Source: a virus
DNA: 22,631 nt
Strand: one strand, 5' to 3'
Virus record (IMG/VR): IMGVR_UViG_3300046010_003851
Coordinates: 1-22,631 of that record
The notes under the pieces: model-generated
Database searches by the model: none
What the model saw: the letters and a program-made list of their open reading frames with translations, nothing else
What the model was told of the DNA's origin: nothing
In this document: piece after piece, positions 13,101 through 21,916 of the stretch
Layout of the letters: each line of letters begins with the position of its first letter
Position numbering within the stretch: position 1 is the stretch's first letter
Position numbers and translations under genes: made by a program

Positions 13101-13129
13101 TTTGTGCAAATGTTGCAATTTTCCGCAAC
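13101..13129 (+). promoter_or_regulatory. Control region of the late operon with TTGCAA box
   Basis: Between the terminator and the ParB-methyltransferase gene lie TTTGTGCAAA (13101-13110), TTGCAA (13113-13118) and the inverted pair GTTGC/GCAAC (13112-13116, 13125-13129). The TTGCAA core matches boxes at 8682-8722 and 11826. The late promoter should lie here, but no clear -35/-10 pair could be chosen; an activator-dependent promoter is possible. Confidence 0.4.
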
Positions 13130-13154
13130 TAAAAAACTGACCAGATGGTAAAAA

Positions 13155-14459
13155 ATGTCTGCGAGCAAGAAAGATAAATCCAATAATCTTCAGATTGTAT
13201 ATCGCCCCATCGAATCCTTGATCCCATACGCCCGCAATAGCCGAACTCACTCCGACGCCCAGGTGGCGCAGATCGCAGCATCTATCAAGGAATTCGGCTG
13301 GACCAATCCCGTCCTGATCGACGCCGAGGGAGGCATCATAGCGGGCCACGGGCGCGTCATGGCTGGCCGCAAGCTCGGCATCAAGGAAGCCCCGTGCATC
13401 GTTCTTGACAACCTCACAGAGGCACAGCGCCGCGCCTATGTTATCGCTGACAACAAGCTGGCGCTAAATGCCGGATGGGATATAGAGCTGCTCAAGGTGG
13501 AACTTGGCGATCTCCAAGCGCTCGACTTTGACCTGAGCCTCACCGGATTTGATGCAAGCGAACTTGGCAACCTGTTGGCCGAGAAAATAGAAGGACTCAC
13601 CGATGAAGACGCAGTGCCGGAAACGCCTGCCCGCGCTGTCACAGTGCTGGGTGACGTGTGGGTGCTCGGCAAGCATCGGCTGATGTGTGGTGACAGCACG
13701 TCGGTGGACGCGGTGGACAAACTGATGGCGGGCTGCAAGGCCGACATGGTTTTCACGGACCCGCCCTATGGAGTCGAGTACCAGTCGAACATGCGCACAA
13801 AGTCCCAGAAGTTCGATGTGCTGGCAAACGACGACCAGTTCTTGGACATTACGCCGATTGTTGAAATGTTCTCCACGGGGTGGGTGTTTGTCTGGACGAG
13901 CTGGAAAGTCCAGACAAAGTGGATTGAGATGTTCAGCGGGTTCGGATACCCAACAAATATCGTTATTTGGCACAAGCCAGGTGGCGGCATTGGCGACCTG
14001 AAGCGCACCTTCAGTAGCGACTACGAGGTCGCCCTTGTGTGGCACCGTGGCGCTGAACTGTGTGGCAAGCGCATCGGTTCGGTGTGGACAATCAACAAAG
14101 ACGGCGCGTCCACCTACGTTCACCCGACACAGAAGCCGGTCGCCCTGTCCGAGGAGGCGCTGGACAAAACCACCCGGCGCGGCGCGGTCGTGCTTGACCT
14201 GTTCGGCAGCAGCGGCAGCACGCTGATCGGCTGCGAAAAGACCAATCGCCAAGCCCGCCTGATGGAACTGGACCCCAAGTATTGCGACGTGATCGTCAAA
14301 CGCTGGCAGGACTTCACCGGCCAGAAAGCCACGCTGGAATCAAACGGCCAGACATTTGAGGACGTTGCCACCTCACGCTACGACTGGGAGAAGGACGCAT
14401 CCGGATCTTACACCGATGCAATTGCAGCCAAGCGTGCGGAACTTGAAGCATCCAGATGA
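13155..14459 (+). CDS. ParB-like / DNA methyltransferase fusion
   Basis: A 434-residue protein. Residues 13-130 are a ParB/Srx-type domain: RPIESLIPYARNSRTHS, GGIIAGHGR (59-67), DNKLALNAGWD. The C-terminal part is an amino-methyltransferase with motif IV DPPY (202-205), HPTQKP (323-328) and the AdoMet motif DLFGSSGS (348-355). This order is typical of the beta class, which methylates adenine N6 or cytosine N4. This fusion is common at the head of phage packaging modules, where it may protect phage DNA from restriction. The ribosome site is weak. The stop overlaps the TerS start (ATGA). The specificity of the methylation site cannot be read from sequence. Confidence 0.92.
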   Translation: MSASKKDKSNNLQIVYRPIESLIPYARNSRTHSDAQVAQIAASIKEFGWTNPVLIDAEGGIIAGHGRVMAGRKLGIKEAPCIVLDNLTEAQRRAYVIADNKLALNAGWDIELLKVELGDLQALDFDLSLTGFDASELGNLLAEKIEGLTDEDAVPETPARAVTVLGDVWVLGKHRLMCGDSTSVDAVDKLMAGCKADMVFTDPPYGVEYQSNMRTKSQKFDVLANDDQFLDITPIVEMFSTGWVFVWTSWKVQTKWIEMFSGFGYPTNIVIWHKPGGGIGDLKRTFSSDYEVALVWHRGAELCGKRIGSVWTINKDGASTYVHPTQKPVALSEEALDKTTRRGAVVLDLFGSSGSTLIGCEKTNRQARLMELDPKYCDVIVKRWQDFTGQKATLESNGQTFEDVATSRYDWEKDASGSYTDAIAAKRAELEASR

Positions 14460-14851
14460 CCGACGAACCAGCTCCTATCAAAAACAAAGTAGGTCGCCCC
14501 CAGATAGGCCGCAGCGAAGAAATCGCCAAGGCAGTGCAACTTCATACGCTCGTCGGCACGCCGCAGCCTACGCTTGCCAAGGTTCTCGGTATGTCAACCG
14601 AGACATTGACTAAATACTATCGAGATGAACTTGATACCGCCAAGGCCCAGGCTAACGCATCCATTGCCGGTCGGCTTTACAAGAAAGCAATGGACGGCGA
14701 CACAACCGCAATGATCTTCTGGCTCAAGACGCAAGCCCGCTGGCGTGAGACAATCGACATCTCCAACGAAGATGGATCGCTCCAGCAAGCCCCGATTCAG
14801 CAAGCAGTCCTTATAGCATTGAACAAGATTCAAGATGCTGAAGGCGAATGA
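14456..14851 (+). CDS. Small terminase subunit-like protein
   Basis: A 131-residue protein immediately before the large terminase. After a basic, flexible start (NKVGRPQIGRSEE), the segment AVQLHTLVGTPQPTLAKVLGMSTETLTKYYRDEL is a clear HTH. SIAGRLYKKAMDGDTTAMIFWLKTQARW follows, a pattern typical of phage small terminases and packaging HTH proteins. Small terminases form rings that recognise the packaging site. It overlaps the methyltransferase gene (ATGA) and the large terminase by 17 bases, so all three are probably coupled. Confidence 0.8.
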   Translation: MTDEPAPIKNKVGRPQIGRSEEIAKAVQLHTLVGTPQPTLAKVLGMSTETLTKYYRDELDTAKAQANASIAGRLYKKAMDGDTTAMIFWLKTQARWRETIDISNEDGSLQQAPIQQAVLIALNKIQDAEGE

Positions 14852-16220
14852 TTATGCGCTTCTGGCGGCGCGGTTGCACAACTTTACCCGCTACATGTTC
14901 CGCTCGAAGCGCAACATCGACATGCTCGACAACTGGCACCAAGCCCGTATCTGCAAAGCCTTGGAGCGCGTCTATACGGGCCGCACCAATCGCCTGATCA
15001 TCAATGTGCCACCTCGATCCGGCAAGACCGAGATCGCCGTTAAGGCATTTATTGCATGGTCTATGGGGCTAGCTCCAGATTCCGAATTCATCCATGCCAG
15101 CTATTCCAAACGATTAGCCACATCCAACGCATATGACATCCGCGCCATGATGCAGCACGAGGCTTATCGCCTCGTCTTTCCGTGGCTCAAGCTCCAGGAA
15201 GACAGCAAGGCAAAGGATGAGTTCCGCACCACCGCTGGAGGCATCGTCTATGCTACCGGCGCGGAAGGTACGATCACCGGCTATGGTGCTTCCAAGATGA
15301 GACCGACATTCGGTGGTGCCATCATCATCGATGACCCGCACAAGGCTGGCGAAGCCACCTCGACCGTGATGCGCCAGTCAGTGATCGACTGGTATCAATC
15401 GACAATCCAATCCCGCCTCAACAAGCCAGACGGACCGATCATCATCATCATGCAGCGACTCCACGAGGAAGACCTATCCGGCTGGCTGATCAACGGTGGA
15501 TCAGGAGAACCGTGGGAGCATCTCGTCATCCCAGCTCGTGACGAATCCGGCCAATCCTTCTGGCCCGAACAATTCCCGCCAGAGATGCTAGACCGCCTCG
15601 AACTCACCAGCCCATACGTTTTCGCCGGTCAATACATGCAACGCCCCGCCCCACTTGGTGGTGGCATTTTCAAGGATGAATGGTGGCGCTTCTTTGACGC
15701 CATGCCACCCATCAAGCATCGCGCGATCTATGCCGACACCGCGCAAAAGACAAAGGAGCAGAATGACTATTCGGTGTTCCAATGTTGGGGACTTACGCAA
15801 GACAATCAAATGGTTATGCTCGACATGGTGCGCGGCAAGTGGGAAGCCCCTGAACTGGAAACAATGGCTCGTGCCTTCTGGCAGAAGCATCATTCCCAGG
15901 CGTATCATGGGCCGCTCCGAGCCTTCAAGGTCGAGGACAAGGTAAGCGGCACCGGCCTGATCCAGAAGCTCAAGCGCGAGGGCATCCCGATTGTGCCGAT
16001 CCAGCGCAACATCGACAAAGTATCCCGCGCCTTCGACGCCGCTCCATACATCCAATCCGGAAATGTCTACCTGATGCGCTCGACCCCTCATCTTGCAGAT
16101 TTCCTCTCTGAGGCCGCCGTGTTCCCAAACGGAACCCACGATGATATGATAGACGCAACCATGAGTGCTATTTCCGATTTGACAGCGCCGCAGGCTACTC
16201 CTGCAATTCGCACCCTATGA
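14835..16220 (+). CDS. terL: Large terminase subunit
   Basis: A 461-residue packaging motor. The ATPase domain shows PPRSGKTE (59-66, Walker A) and IIIDDP (163-168, Walker B). GAEGTITGYGA is a conserved segment of this family, and PIIIIMQRLHEEDL is the coupling region. The nuclease domain follows with D301 in IYADTAQK, D311, a central VEDK and the C-terminal HDDMIDA. This is the full set for ATP-driven DNA packaging and headful or site-specific cleavage. Length is normal and no break is seen. The start overlaps the small subunit. It sits in the standard order TerS-TerL-portal. Confidence 0.95.
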   Translation: MLKANDYALLAARLHNFTRYMFRSKRNIDMLDNWHQARICKALERVYTGRTNRLIINVPPRSGKTEIAVKAFIAWSMGLAPDSEFIHASYSKRLATSNAYDIRAMMQHEAYRLVFPWLKLQEDSKAKDEFRTTAGGIVYATGAEGTITGYGASKMRPTFGGAIIIDDPHKAGEATSTVMRQSVIDWYQSTIQSRLNKPDGPIIIIMQRLHEEDLSGWLINGGSGEPWEHLVIPARDESGQSFWPEQFPPEMLDRLELTSPYVFAGQYMQRPAPLGGGIFKDEWWRFFDAMPPIKHRAIYADTAQKTKEQNDYSVFQCWGLTQDNQMVMLDMVRGKWEAPELETMARAFWQKHHSQAYHGPLRAFKVEDKVSGTGLIQKLKREGIPIVPIQRNIDKVSRAFDAAPYIQSGNVYLMRSTPHLADFLSEAAVFPNGTHDDMIDATMSAISDLTAPQATPAIRTL

Positions 16221-16228
16221 GGTCAATA

Positions 16229-17500
16229 ATGGGTTTTTTTGACATTTTTCGCCGCACCGAGCGCAAGGAAAGCCAAGCATCAAAACTGCTGGTCATGAAT
16301 CCAGGTCAACCAGTTTGGTCGCCGCGCAATTACGAATCCTTCGCCCGCGAGGCATACGGCAAGAATGTCGTTGCTTATCAATCAATAAATCGAATTGCTG
16401 ATGCTATTGCATCGGTCAAATTAGGCGTCTACCGCGGCGAACAGGAACTAACAGATCACCCGCTGCTCACGCTACTGCGCCGCCCGAACCCGATACAATC
16501 GTATGGCGATTACGTGCGTGCGAAAGTATCGTTCCTGATGATCGCTGGAAACGGCTACGAAGAGCGGTTCATGGTAGGCTCCGAGGTCAAGGAACTCTAC
16601 CAGCTCCGGCCAGACCGCATGTCGATCTTGCCATCTTCTAATGGCGTTCCTGCGGCCTATATCTACAAGGTAGGCCAGAACACCACTCGATGGGACGTTG
16701 ATCCTCGCACACTAACGAGCGATGTGCGGCATATCAAACTATTTAACCCGCTGAACGATTGGTATGGCATGTCACCCATCGAGGCAGGGGCATATGCGCT
16801 CGATCAGAACAACGAATCCATGTCGTGGATGCAATCGCTGCTCCAGAACTCTGCTCGACCATCCGGCGCTCTCACCGTCAAGGATGGCGGCACGCTTGCC
16901 GATGAGAACTTCAACAGGCTGAAAGCCCAGATCGAGGAGCAATATTCTGGCTCTGTAAATGCTGGCCGACCAATGCTCTTGGAAGGCGGTCTAGAGTGGC
17001 AGCAGATGGGTCTATCACCCACCGACATGGGTATCATCGAAGCCAAGTTCGCATCATCTCGTGACGTTGCCCTAGCCTTTGGCGTGCCACCACAGCTTCT
17101 CGGCATCCCCGGCGACAATACATATGCAAACTATGCCGAGGCGCGACTTGCCTTCTGGGAAGACACCGCGCTCCCGTTGCTCGATATGATCGTCCATGAT
17201 TGGAACGCATGGCTCGGTTCACTCTATGGCGTCAGCATCAAGCCAGATATTGATTCAATCCCTGCCATTGCAGAAAAACGCCTATCAATGTGGCAAATGG
17301 CTGACGCCAGCAAAGACCTGACAATTAACGAGCGGCGTGCGATCAAGGGCTACGGGCCGGTCGAAGGTGGCGATGTACTGTTCGTTTCCAGTGCTGAAAT
17401 GCCACTTGGAATGGCCGGTGAGCCAATGCCAGACATGACTATCGATGAAATGAAAACCATAGCCTATGGCACCGGCAATGGCTCGACGCCTAGTCGATAA
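16229..17500 (+). CDS. Portal protein (HK97 family)
   Basis: A 423-residue portal protein, the dodecameric ring through which DNA enters the head. It starts MGFFDIFRR, typical of HK97-type portals, with GAGGTC upstream. A start 12 bases earlier overlaps the terminase stop but lacks a ribosome site. Characteristic segments are NVVAYQSINRIADAIASV, HPLLTLLRRPNP, GNGYEERF, ELYQLRPDRM, and later FASSRDVALAFGVPPQLLGIPG and YANYAEARLAFWEDT. Length is normal. It overlaps the head morphogenesis gene by 23-35 bases. Confidence 0.93.
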   Translation: MGFFDIFRRTERKESQASKLLVMNPGQPVWSPRNYESFAREAYGKNVVAYQSINRIADAIASVKLGVYRGEQELTDHPLLTLLRRPNPIQSYGDYVRAKVSFLMIAGNGYEERFMVGSEVKELYQLRPDRMSILPSSNGVPAAYIYKVGQNTTRWDVDPRTLTSDVRHIKLFNPLNDWYGMSPIEAGAYALDQNNESMSWMQSLLQNSARPSGALTVKDGGTLADENFNRLKAQIEEQYSGSVNAGRPMLLEGGLEWQQMGLSPTDMGIIEAKFASSRDVALAFGVPPQLLGIPGDNTYANYAEARLAFWEDTALPLLDMIVHDWNAWLGSLYGVSIKPDIDSIPAIAEKRLSMWQMADASKDLTINERRAIKGYGPVEGGDVLFVSSAEMPLGMAGEPMPDMTIDEMKTIAYGTGNGSTPSR

Positions 17501-18263
17501 CAATCCGCGCCGCGAACATCGCCGCCAAGTTGCCTTGCTGGATCGCCTGACGGTTCAGTTCCGCGTCCGCCTACAACGCGAGATCGCAGCCGCGATGAAA
17601 GATATGGTCGAGCATTGGTTGCAGACTAATCAGGTAACCTTGCCGCGGGGCTTCTATGACCGCATCGAGGCAACTTATCGCCAGATGGCTCTGGCATCGA
17701 TCACACAATTCGGCCTTCGCATTCTAGACCAAGGCAAGGCACATGGATTGCCGCTAGAGACGAAGGAGAGCTTCGCGCAGATCATGACGCGGCTGGCATT
17801 GCGCTACGTTCAGCAGGAGATGATCCGCCGCCGCATCACCGAGGTTACAGAAACCACTCGCCGCCAGATCGTTAATGCCGTGGATCGAGGATATAGCGAG
17901 GGACTAGGCCAGCGTGCAATTGCCGATGCGATTCTCGATCTGGTGCCTTCCCTGTCATCGACCCGCGCCAACGTGATCGCCCGCACCGAGACGCACGGGG
18001 CAGCGAATTATGGTTCACAGGAAGCTGCAAAGCAGACTGGTCTGCCAATGCAGAAAGAATGGCTTGCGGCACAAGACGAGCGCACCCGCGAAACTCACCG
18101 GGAAGCAAACGGACAGATCGTCGGCATGGATGATACCTTTCGCGTTGGCGATTCAGATTTGCAATTTCCTGGCGATCCTTCCGGCTCTGCTCAAGAGGTC
18201 ATCAATTGCAGATGCACCCTCGCTTATGTCATTGATGACGAAGCCCTTGAGGCCATGTTGTGA
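17466..18263 (+). CDS. Phage head morphogenesis protein (Mu F / SPP1 gp7-like)
   Basis: A 265-residue minor head protein. The N-terminal two-thirds is helical (REIAAAMKDMVEHWLQ; MTRLALRYVQQEM). The C-terminal domain has the family signature: ANVIARTETHGAANYGS, EWLAAQDERTRETH, FPGDPSGSAQEVINCRC. Such proteins bind the portal and are packaged in the head. Two starts are possible, 17466 and 17478, both inside the end of the portal gene with no clear ribosome site, so translation is probably coupled. The order portal-Mu F-protease-capsid is standard. Confidence 0.88.
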   Translation: MAPAMARRLVDNNPRREHRRQVALLDRLTVQFRVRLQREIAAAMKDMVEHWLQTNQVTLPRGFYDRIEATYRQMALASITQFGLRILDQGKAHGLPLETKESFAQIMTRLALRYVQQEMIRRRITEVTETTRRQIVNAVDRGYSEGLGQRAIADAILDLVPSLSSTRANVIARTETHGAANYGSQEAAKQTGLPMQKEWLAAQDERTRETHREANGQIVGMDDTFRVGDSDLQFPGDPSGSAQEVINCRCTLAYVIDDEALEAML

Positions 18264-18292
18264 AATCAACCAACGGGTGATATATTAAAACA

Positions 18293-19405
18293 ATGCCTAG
18301 TCCTGGCCCGACCGAAGACGAAGACGAGTTCATTTCCCGTTGCATGAGCGACGAGGAGGCAATGGCTGATTTTCCTGACGAGGATCAGCGTTATGCTGTT
18401 TGCATTTCCAAGTGGGAAGGCAAGGCAGATGGCTTTGCACCGACCGAGGCAATGGCTCGTGAGGCCGAGCGAGGCCTTGCATGGCGGGAAGAATTTGGCC
18501 GAGGCGGAACCGAGATCGGTGTCGCCCGCGCCCGTGACATCAAGAACCGCCGCAATCTTTCACTCGATACCGTCAAGCGCATGAAGTCTTACTTTGCCCG
18601 CCACGAGGTAGACAAGCAGGGTCAAGGATTCTCTCCCGGCGAGGAAGGATACCCGTCTGCTGGCCGCATAGCATGGGCCTTGTGGGGCGGCGATCCCGGC
18701 AAATCATGGGCAAACAATATTGTAGATCGCGAGGAAGGCGACAAATCCATGTCAGAATCTATCCAGCATAAATCAGTTGCTCTCACCCTCAAGCGCGAAC
18801 CGGATCAGGATGGCGTCTTCGAGGGCTACGCATCGGTCTTCGGAATTGTCGATCAGGGCATGGATGTTGTAGAGCGCGGTGCGTTCCGCAAATCACTAGG
18901 CTCTCGCAAGGTCAAGATGCTGTGGCAGCATGATATGTCACAACCCATTGGTGTCTGGGACGATATTTATGAGGATGAACGTGGTCTTTTCGTTCGTGGC
19001 CGTCTGCTCAAGGAAGTTGAGAAAGGCCGTGAGGCAATGGCTCTGCTTCGTGCCGGTGCAATTGACTCCATGTCCATTGGTTATCGCACCATCGAATCCA
19101 TGCCGGAAGGCGATGGTCGCGTCCGCAAGCTCACCGAGGTCGATCTATTCGAGATCAGCCTTGTCACCTTCCCGATGCTCCCAGATGCAAAGGTGACGAA
19201 CGTCAAGTCGATCACGACTGAAAGAGATTTCGAGAAGTTCCTGCGCGAAGCCGGATATTCTCGCAAAGAAGCCGTAGCAATCACGCTCCACGGCTTCAAG
19301 GCCATACTGAAGCAGCGAGACGCTGGAGAGGATACGGCAGCAACCGAGGGGCTAGATACCCTCACGGCAAAACTGACAAAACTCAAAGGTGTATTCAATG
19401 TCTGA
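18293..19405 (+). CDS. HK97-type prohead protease with N-terminal extension
   Basis: A 370-residue protein with three parts. Residues 1-43 (EFISRCMSDEE...YAVCISKW) form a Cys-containing segment often attached to phage head proteins. Residues 58-145 (RGLAWREEFGRGGTEIGVA ... PSAGRIAWALWGGDPGKSW) form a second known but unexplained module. Residues 153-370 are the prohead serine protease: FEGYASVFG, H213 in LWQHD, and S261 in DSMSIGY, the likely catalytic pair. It trims the capsid N-terminal scaffold during maturation. An internal ATG at 18749, with GAGGAAGG upstream, would make the protease domain alone. The start at 18293 has a weak ribosome site. Confidence 0.9.
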   Translation: MPSPGPTEDEDEFISRCMSDEEAMADFPDEDQRYAVCISKWEGKADGFAPTEAMAREAERGLAWREEFGRGGTEIGVARARDIKNRRNLSLDTVKRMKSYFARHEVDKQGQGFSPGEEGYPSAGRIAWALWGGDPGKSWANNIVDREEGDKSMSESIQHKSVALTLKREPDQDGVFEGYASVFGIVDQGMDVVERGAFRKSLGSRKVKMLWQHDMSQPIGVWDDIYEDERGLFVRGRLLKEVEKGREAMALLRAGAIDSMSIGYRTIESMPEGDGRVRKLTEVDLFEISLVTFPMLPDAKVTNVKSITTERDFEKFLREAGYSRKEAVAITLHGFKAILKQRDAGEDTAATEGLDTLTAKLTKLKGVFNV

Positions 19406-20693
19406 AGAAATCAAGAAGGCAATCGGCGCTGTTGATGCGCTCCATGCCGGATTCGAAGAGTTCAAGAAGGCCAACGACGAGCGTCTTGCCCAGATCGAGA
19501 AGAAGGGCAGCGCAGATGTCGTGACCGAGGCGAAACTCCAGAAGATCGAGGCCGACCTCGAAAAGGCTCAGAAGATCGCTGACGAAGCCGTTCTTGCGGC
19601 CAAGCGTCAGTCGCGTGTTGTGACCGACGAGCGTGGCAATGCCGTCGATCTCGACAAGAAGGCCCAGGAATGGGCTTCGATGAATGCTCGCCGTCGTGGC
19701 GCTGTCATCGGTTCCTTCGGCGCTGCCGACATGGACGGCTACAAGGCCGCGTTTGACACCTTCCTCCGCAAGGGCGAAGAAGTCATGGGACCGGACGAGC
19801 GCAAGGCTCTCTCGGTTGGCACCGATCCCGATGGTGGCTATGTGGTCAATCCTGACCTCTCTGGCCGCATCGTCATGAAGGTGTTTGAGTCATCCCCGAT
19901 GCGTGCTTACGCTTCGGTTCAGGTGATCTCGTCTGACGCTCTCGAAGGTCTGTTTGATCTGAACGAGGCTTCTTCTGGCTGGGTTGGTGAGACGGATTCC
20001 CGTGCGGAAACCAACACGCCGCAGCTCGGCAAGTGGCGCATTCCGGTGCATGAGGTCTATGCAAAGCCGAAGGCTACGCAGAAGCTCCTCGATGACGCCT
20101 CGATCAACATGGAAGCATGGCTTGCTTCCAAGGTTGCCGAGAAGTTCGCCCGTGACGAAGCCAATGCTTTCGTTACCGGCAATGGTGTAAACAAGCCGCG
20201 CGGCTTCCTGACCTATGCGTCAGGCACCACGCTGCCAGGCACCATCGAGCGTTTCGACACGGGCGTTAACGGTGCATTTGCTGCCGCTCCCAATGGTGGA
20301 GACGTTCTGATCAATGCGCTCTACGGTCTGAAGCAGCAGTATCGTGCCAATGCGACTTGGTTCATGAACCGCGCCACGCTGAAGCTGACGCGCAAGCTCA
20401 AGGACTCGGATGGCGCTTATCTCTGGTCTCCAGGCATCGCAGCTGGTCAGCCAGCCTCGCTGCTCGGCTATCCAGTTGCTTCTTTCGAGGATATGCCCGA
20501 TCCGGCTACGGATTCGCTCTCCATCGCCGTTGGCGATATGCGCGAAGCCTATCAGATCGTGGATCGCCTCGGAATTCGTACGCTGCGTGATCCCTACTCT
20601 GCCAAGCCTTACGTGGAATTCTACACCACGAAGCGTGTCGGCGGTGATGTTGTGAACTTCGAGGCCATCAAGCTGATCGAGTTCACGGCCTAA
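19398..20693 (+). CDS. HK97-fold major capsid protein
   Basis: A 431-residue major capsid protein, starting MSEEIKKAIGAVDALHAGF with AAAGGTG upstream; the start overlaps the protease stop by 8 bases. Residues 1-75 are a charged coiled coil, the expected cleavable delta domain. The HK97 core then shows LSVGTDPDGGYVVNPDLSG, VISSDALEGLFDL, WVGETDSRAETNTPQLG, MEAWLASKVAEKFARDEANAF, NATWFMNRATLKLTRKLKD, SLLGYPV and VGDMREAYQIVDRLGI. The cleavage site cannot be fixed; around residues 95-120 is plausible. Codon use is rich in highly used C-ending codons, fitting high expression. Confidence 0.95.
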   Translation: MSEEIKKAIGAVDALHAGFEEFKKANDERLAQIEKKGSADVVTEAKLQKIEADLEKAQKIADEAVLAAKRQSRVVTDERGNAVDLDKKAQEWASMNARRRGAVIGSFGAADMDGYKAAFDTFLRKGEEVMGPDERKALSVGTDPDGGYVVNPDLSGRIVMKVFESSPMRAYASVQVISSDALEGLFDLNEASSGWVGETDSRAETNTPQLGKWRIPVHEVYAKPKATQKLLDDASINMEAWLASKVAEKFARDEANAFVTGNGVNKPRGFLTYASGTTLPGTIERFDTGVNGAFAAAPNGGDVLINALYGLKQQYRANATWFMNRATLKLTRKLKDSDGAYLWSPGIAAGQPASLLGYPVASFEDMPDPATDSLSIAVGDMREAYQIVDRLGIRTLRDPYSAKPYVEFYTTKRVGGDVVNFEAIKLIEFTA

Positions 20694-20698
20694 CAATA

Positions 20699-20724
20699 AT
20701 GGGGCGGCAATAACGCCGCCCCAT
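20699..20724 (+). terminator. G+C-rich hairpin after the capsid gene
   Basis: ATGGGGCGGC (20699-20708) and GCCGCCCCAT (20715-20724) form a perfect 10-bp stem with a 6-base loop, right after the capsid stop. No T-run follows, so it may act as partial terminator, processing site or 3' stabiliser that raises capsid over downstream products. Confidence 0.55.
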
Positions 20725-20750
20725 CACTTGCGCTGAGAGGAGTTCCTAGA

Positions 20751-21194
20751 ATGCGCGATATGATTTCCAATAAGCAGGTTGTCCTGCTTGGTACTGTGAC
20801 GCTTTCCGGCACCACGCCGGGGGCCACTTCTTGGGTTGACACCCGTGGCTTTGATGCCGTTACGCTGATCCTTGCCACCGACACGGTAACGGATGCTGGT
20901 GCTGCCGCTGGCTTCACCTTCACGGCGCAGCACGCCGACGACACCGCCGCCGCTTCGGCTGCGGCTATCGTGGCTGCTGATTCGGTCGATGGCACGATTG
21001 CTCTGTCTGTCACGGTGGACACCGATGACAACAAGCTGATCGGCGGCATCGGCTACAAGGGCAGCAAGCGTTACGTTCGTATGAACGGCGTTGGCACCAC
21101 TGCTACCGACGCAACCGTCAAGGTCTATGCGATTCTCAACAAGCCGCATCGCGCCAAGACTACGCTTGTCGGCAGCAACGTCGCTGCTACGTAA
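20751..21194 (+). CDS. Decoration-like small structural protein
   Basis: A 147-residue protein with GAGAGGAG upstream of its ATG. It starts MRDMISNKQVVLLGTVTLSG, is rich in Ala, Thr, Val and Asp, and predicts as almost all beta: GFDAVTLILATDTVTD, GTIALSVTVDTDDNKLIGGIGYKGSKRYVRM split over strands. The GYKGSKRYVR segment and a position right after the capsid are typical of small head-decoration or accessory proteins of siphoviruses. It has no detectable enzymatic motif. Exact function is unproven. Confidence 0.7.
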   Translation: MRDMISNKQVVLLGTVTLSGTTPGATSWVDTRGFDAVTLILATDTVTDAGAAAGFTFTAQHADDTAAASAAAIVAADSVDGTIALSVTVDTDDNKLIGGIGYKGSKRYVRMNGVGTTATDATVKVYAILNKPHRAKTTLVGSNVAAT

Positions 21195-21196
21195 CA

Positions 21197-21231
21197 GGAT
21201 AGGGGCGGGCTTCTGTCCGCCCCAATTATCC
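21197..21231 (+). terminator. Second G+C-rich hairpin, after the decoration-like gene
   Basis: GGGGCGG (21202-21208) pairs with CCGCCCC (21217-21223); an outer GGATA (21197-21201) pairs with TATCC (21227-21231), leaving a small bulge. No T-run. Its stem is close in sequence to the hairpin after the capsid gene, suggesting a shared function in limiting downstream transcription or protecting mRNA ends. Confidence 0.5.
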
Positions 21232-21242
21232 AGGAGATAAAA

Positions 21243-21473
21243 ATGAAAGCACTTCTGACGAGAGATTTTTCAATCGCTCCGGAAGGTCACACTGTTTTTC
21301 ATTTCAAGATGGGCGATCAGGTTACTGGCAAAACTGCTGAAATTGCACTTGCCAATAACGCAGCAATCGAAATCTCTGATATTGCACCACTTGAAAAAAA
21401 AGTCCAAATAGCGGTTGAATCCAAATCAAGGCGCTCAAAATCAAGCGAAAATTCAACGAAGGATAAGATCTGA
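21243..21473 (+). CDS. Small head/tail-region protein, unknown
   Basis: A 76-residue protein starting MKALLTRDFSIAPEGHTV with CAGGAG upstream. The first 45 residues look like a small beta barrel element (VFHFKMGDQVTGKTAEIALANNAA), a layout seen in small genes of phage head-completion regions. The C-terminus is basic and low-complexity (KSRRSKSSENSTKDK), probably disordered. A/T-ending codons become frequent here, unlike the capsid gene. The stop shares a base with the next start (TGATG). Function unknown. Confidence 0.7.
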   Translation: MKALLTRDFSIAPEGHTVFHFKMGDQVTGKTAEIALANNAAIEISDIAPLEKKVQIAVESKSRRSKSSENSTKDKI

Positions 21474-21904
21474 TGGCCGTCACCATTTCTCTTTACAATC
21501 ATACAGCAAAACTATTCGCAGAAGGCTCAAATGCTCATGGCGATACTTATAAGGTGAAGCTGTATTCTAGCGCAACATTTGATGCAACGAACACAACTCT
21601 TGCCGGTATCACTGGAACGGAAGCATCAACCGGAACTGGTTATACTGCTGGAGGCCAAGCATTAGCAAACGTTGCTGTTACAACTGTGACAACTAATGAT
21701 GCAAAATTCGACGCAGATGATTTGACTTGGACAGCATCAGGCGGTTCGATTACGGCATCTTATGCTGTAATTTATAATGATACAGATGCAAATGATCCAC
21801 CAATTGCATTTATTAATTTTGATGGATCTCAATCTGCCGGAGACGGAACAGATTTCAAGATCATCTGGAATGCAAATGGTATTTTCTCTTTCACTGTAGC
21901 ATAA
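21473..21904 (+). CDS. Conserved phage structural-region protein
   Basis: A 143-residue, Thr/Ala/Asp-rich, beta-rich protein: MAVTISLYNHTAKLFAEGS, DTYKVKLYSSATFDATNTTL, ASGGSITASYAVIYNDTDAND, PPIAFINFDGSQSAGDGTDF, KIIWNANGIFSFTVA. I recognise this as a common conserved protein of siphophage structural regions, with no function proven; a virion surface or tail-associated role is likely. No cysteines and no membrane segments. It is coupled to the preceding gene by TGATG and is A+T-richer than the head genes. Confidence 0.75.
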   Translation: MAVTISLYNHTAKLFAEGSNAHGDTYKVKLYSSATFDATNTTLAGITGTEASTGTGYTAGGQALANVAVTTVTTNDAKFDADDLTWTASGGSITASYAVIYNDTDANDPPIAFINFDGSQSAGDGTDFKIIWNANGIFSFTVA

Positions 21905-21916
21905 ATTCGGTGAATC

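Noticed and set aside
13464-14252. A 262-codon minus-strand ORF opposite the methyltransferase.
   Set aside because: Antisense to conserved DPPY and DLFGSSGS motifs; no ribosome site and no recognisable domain.
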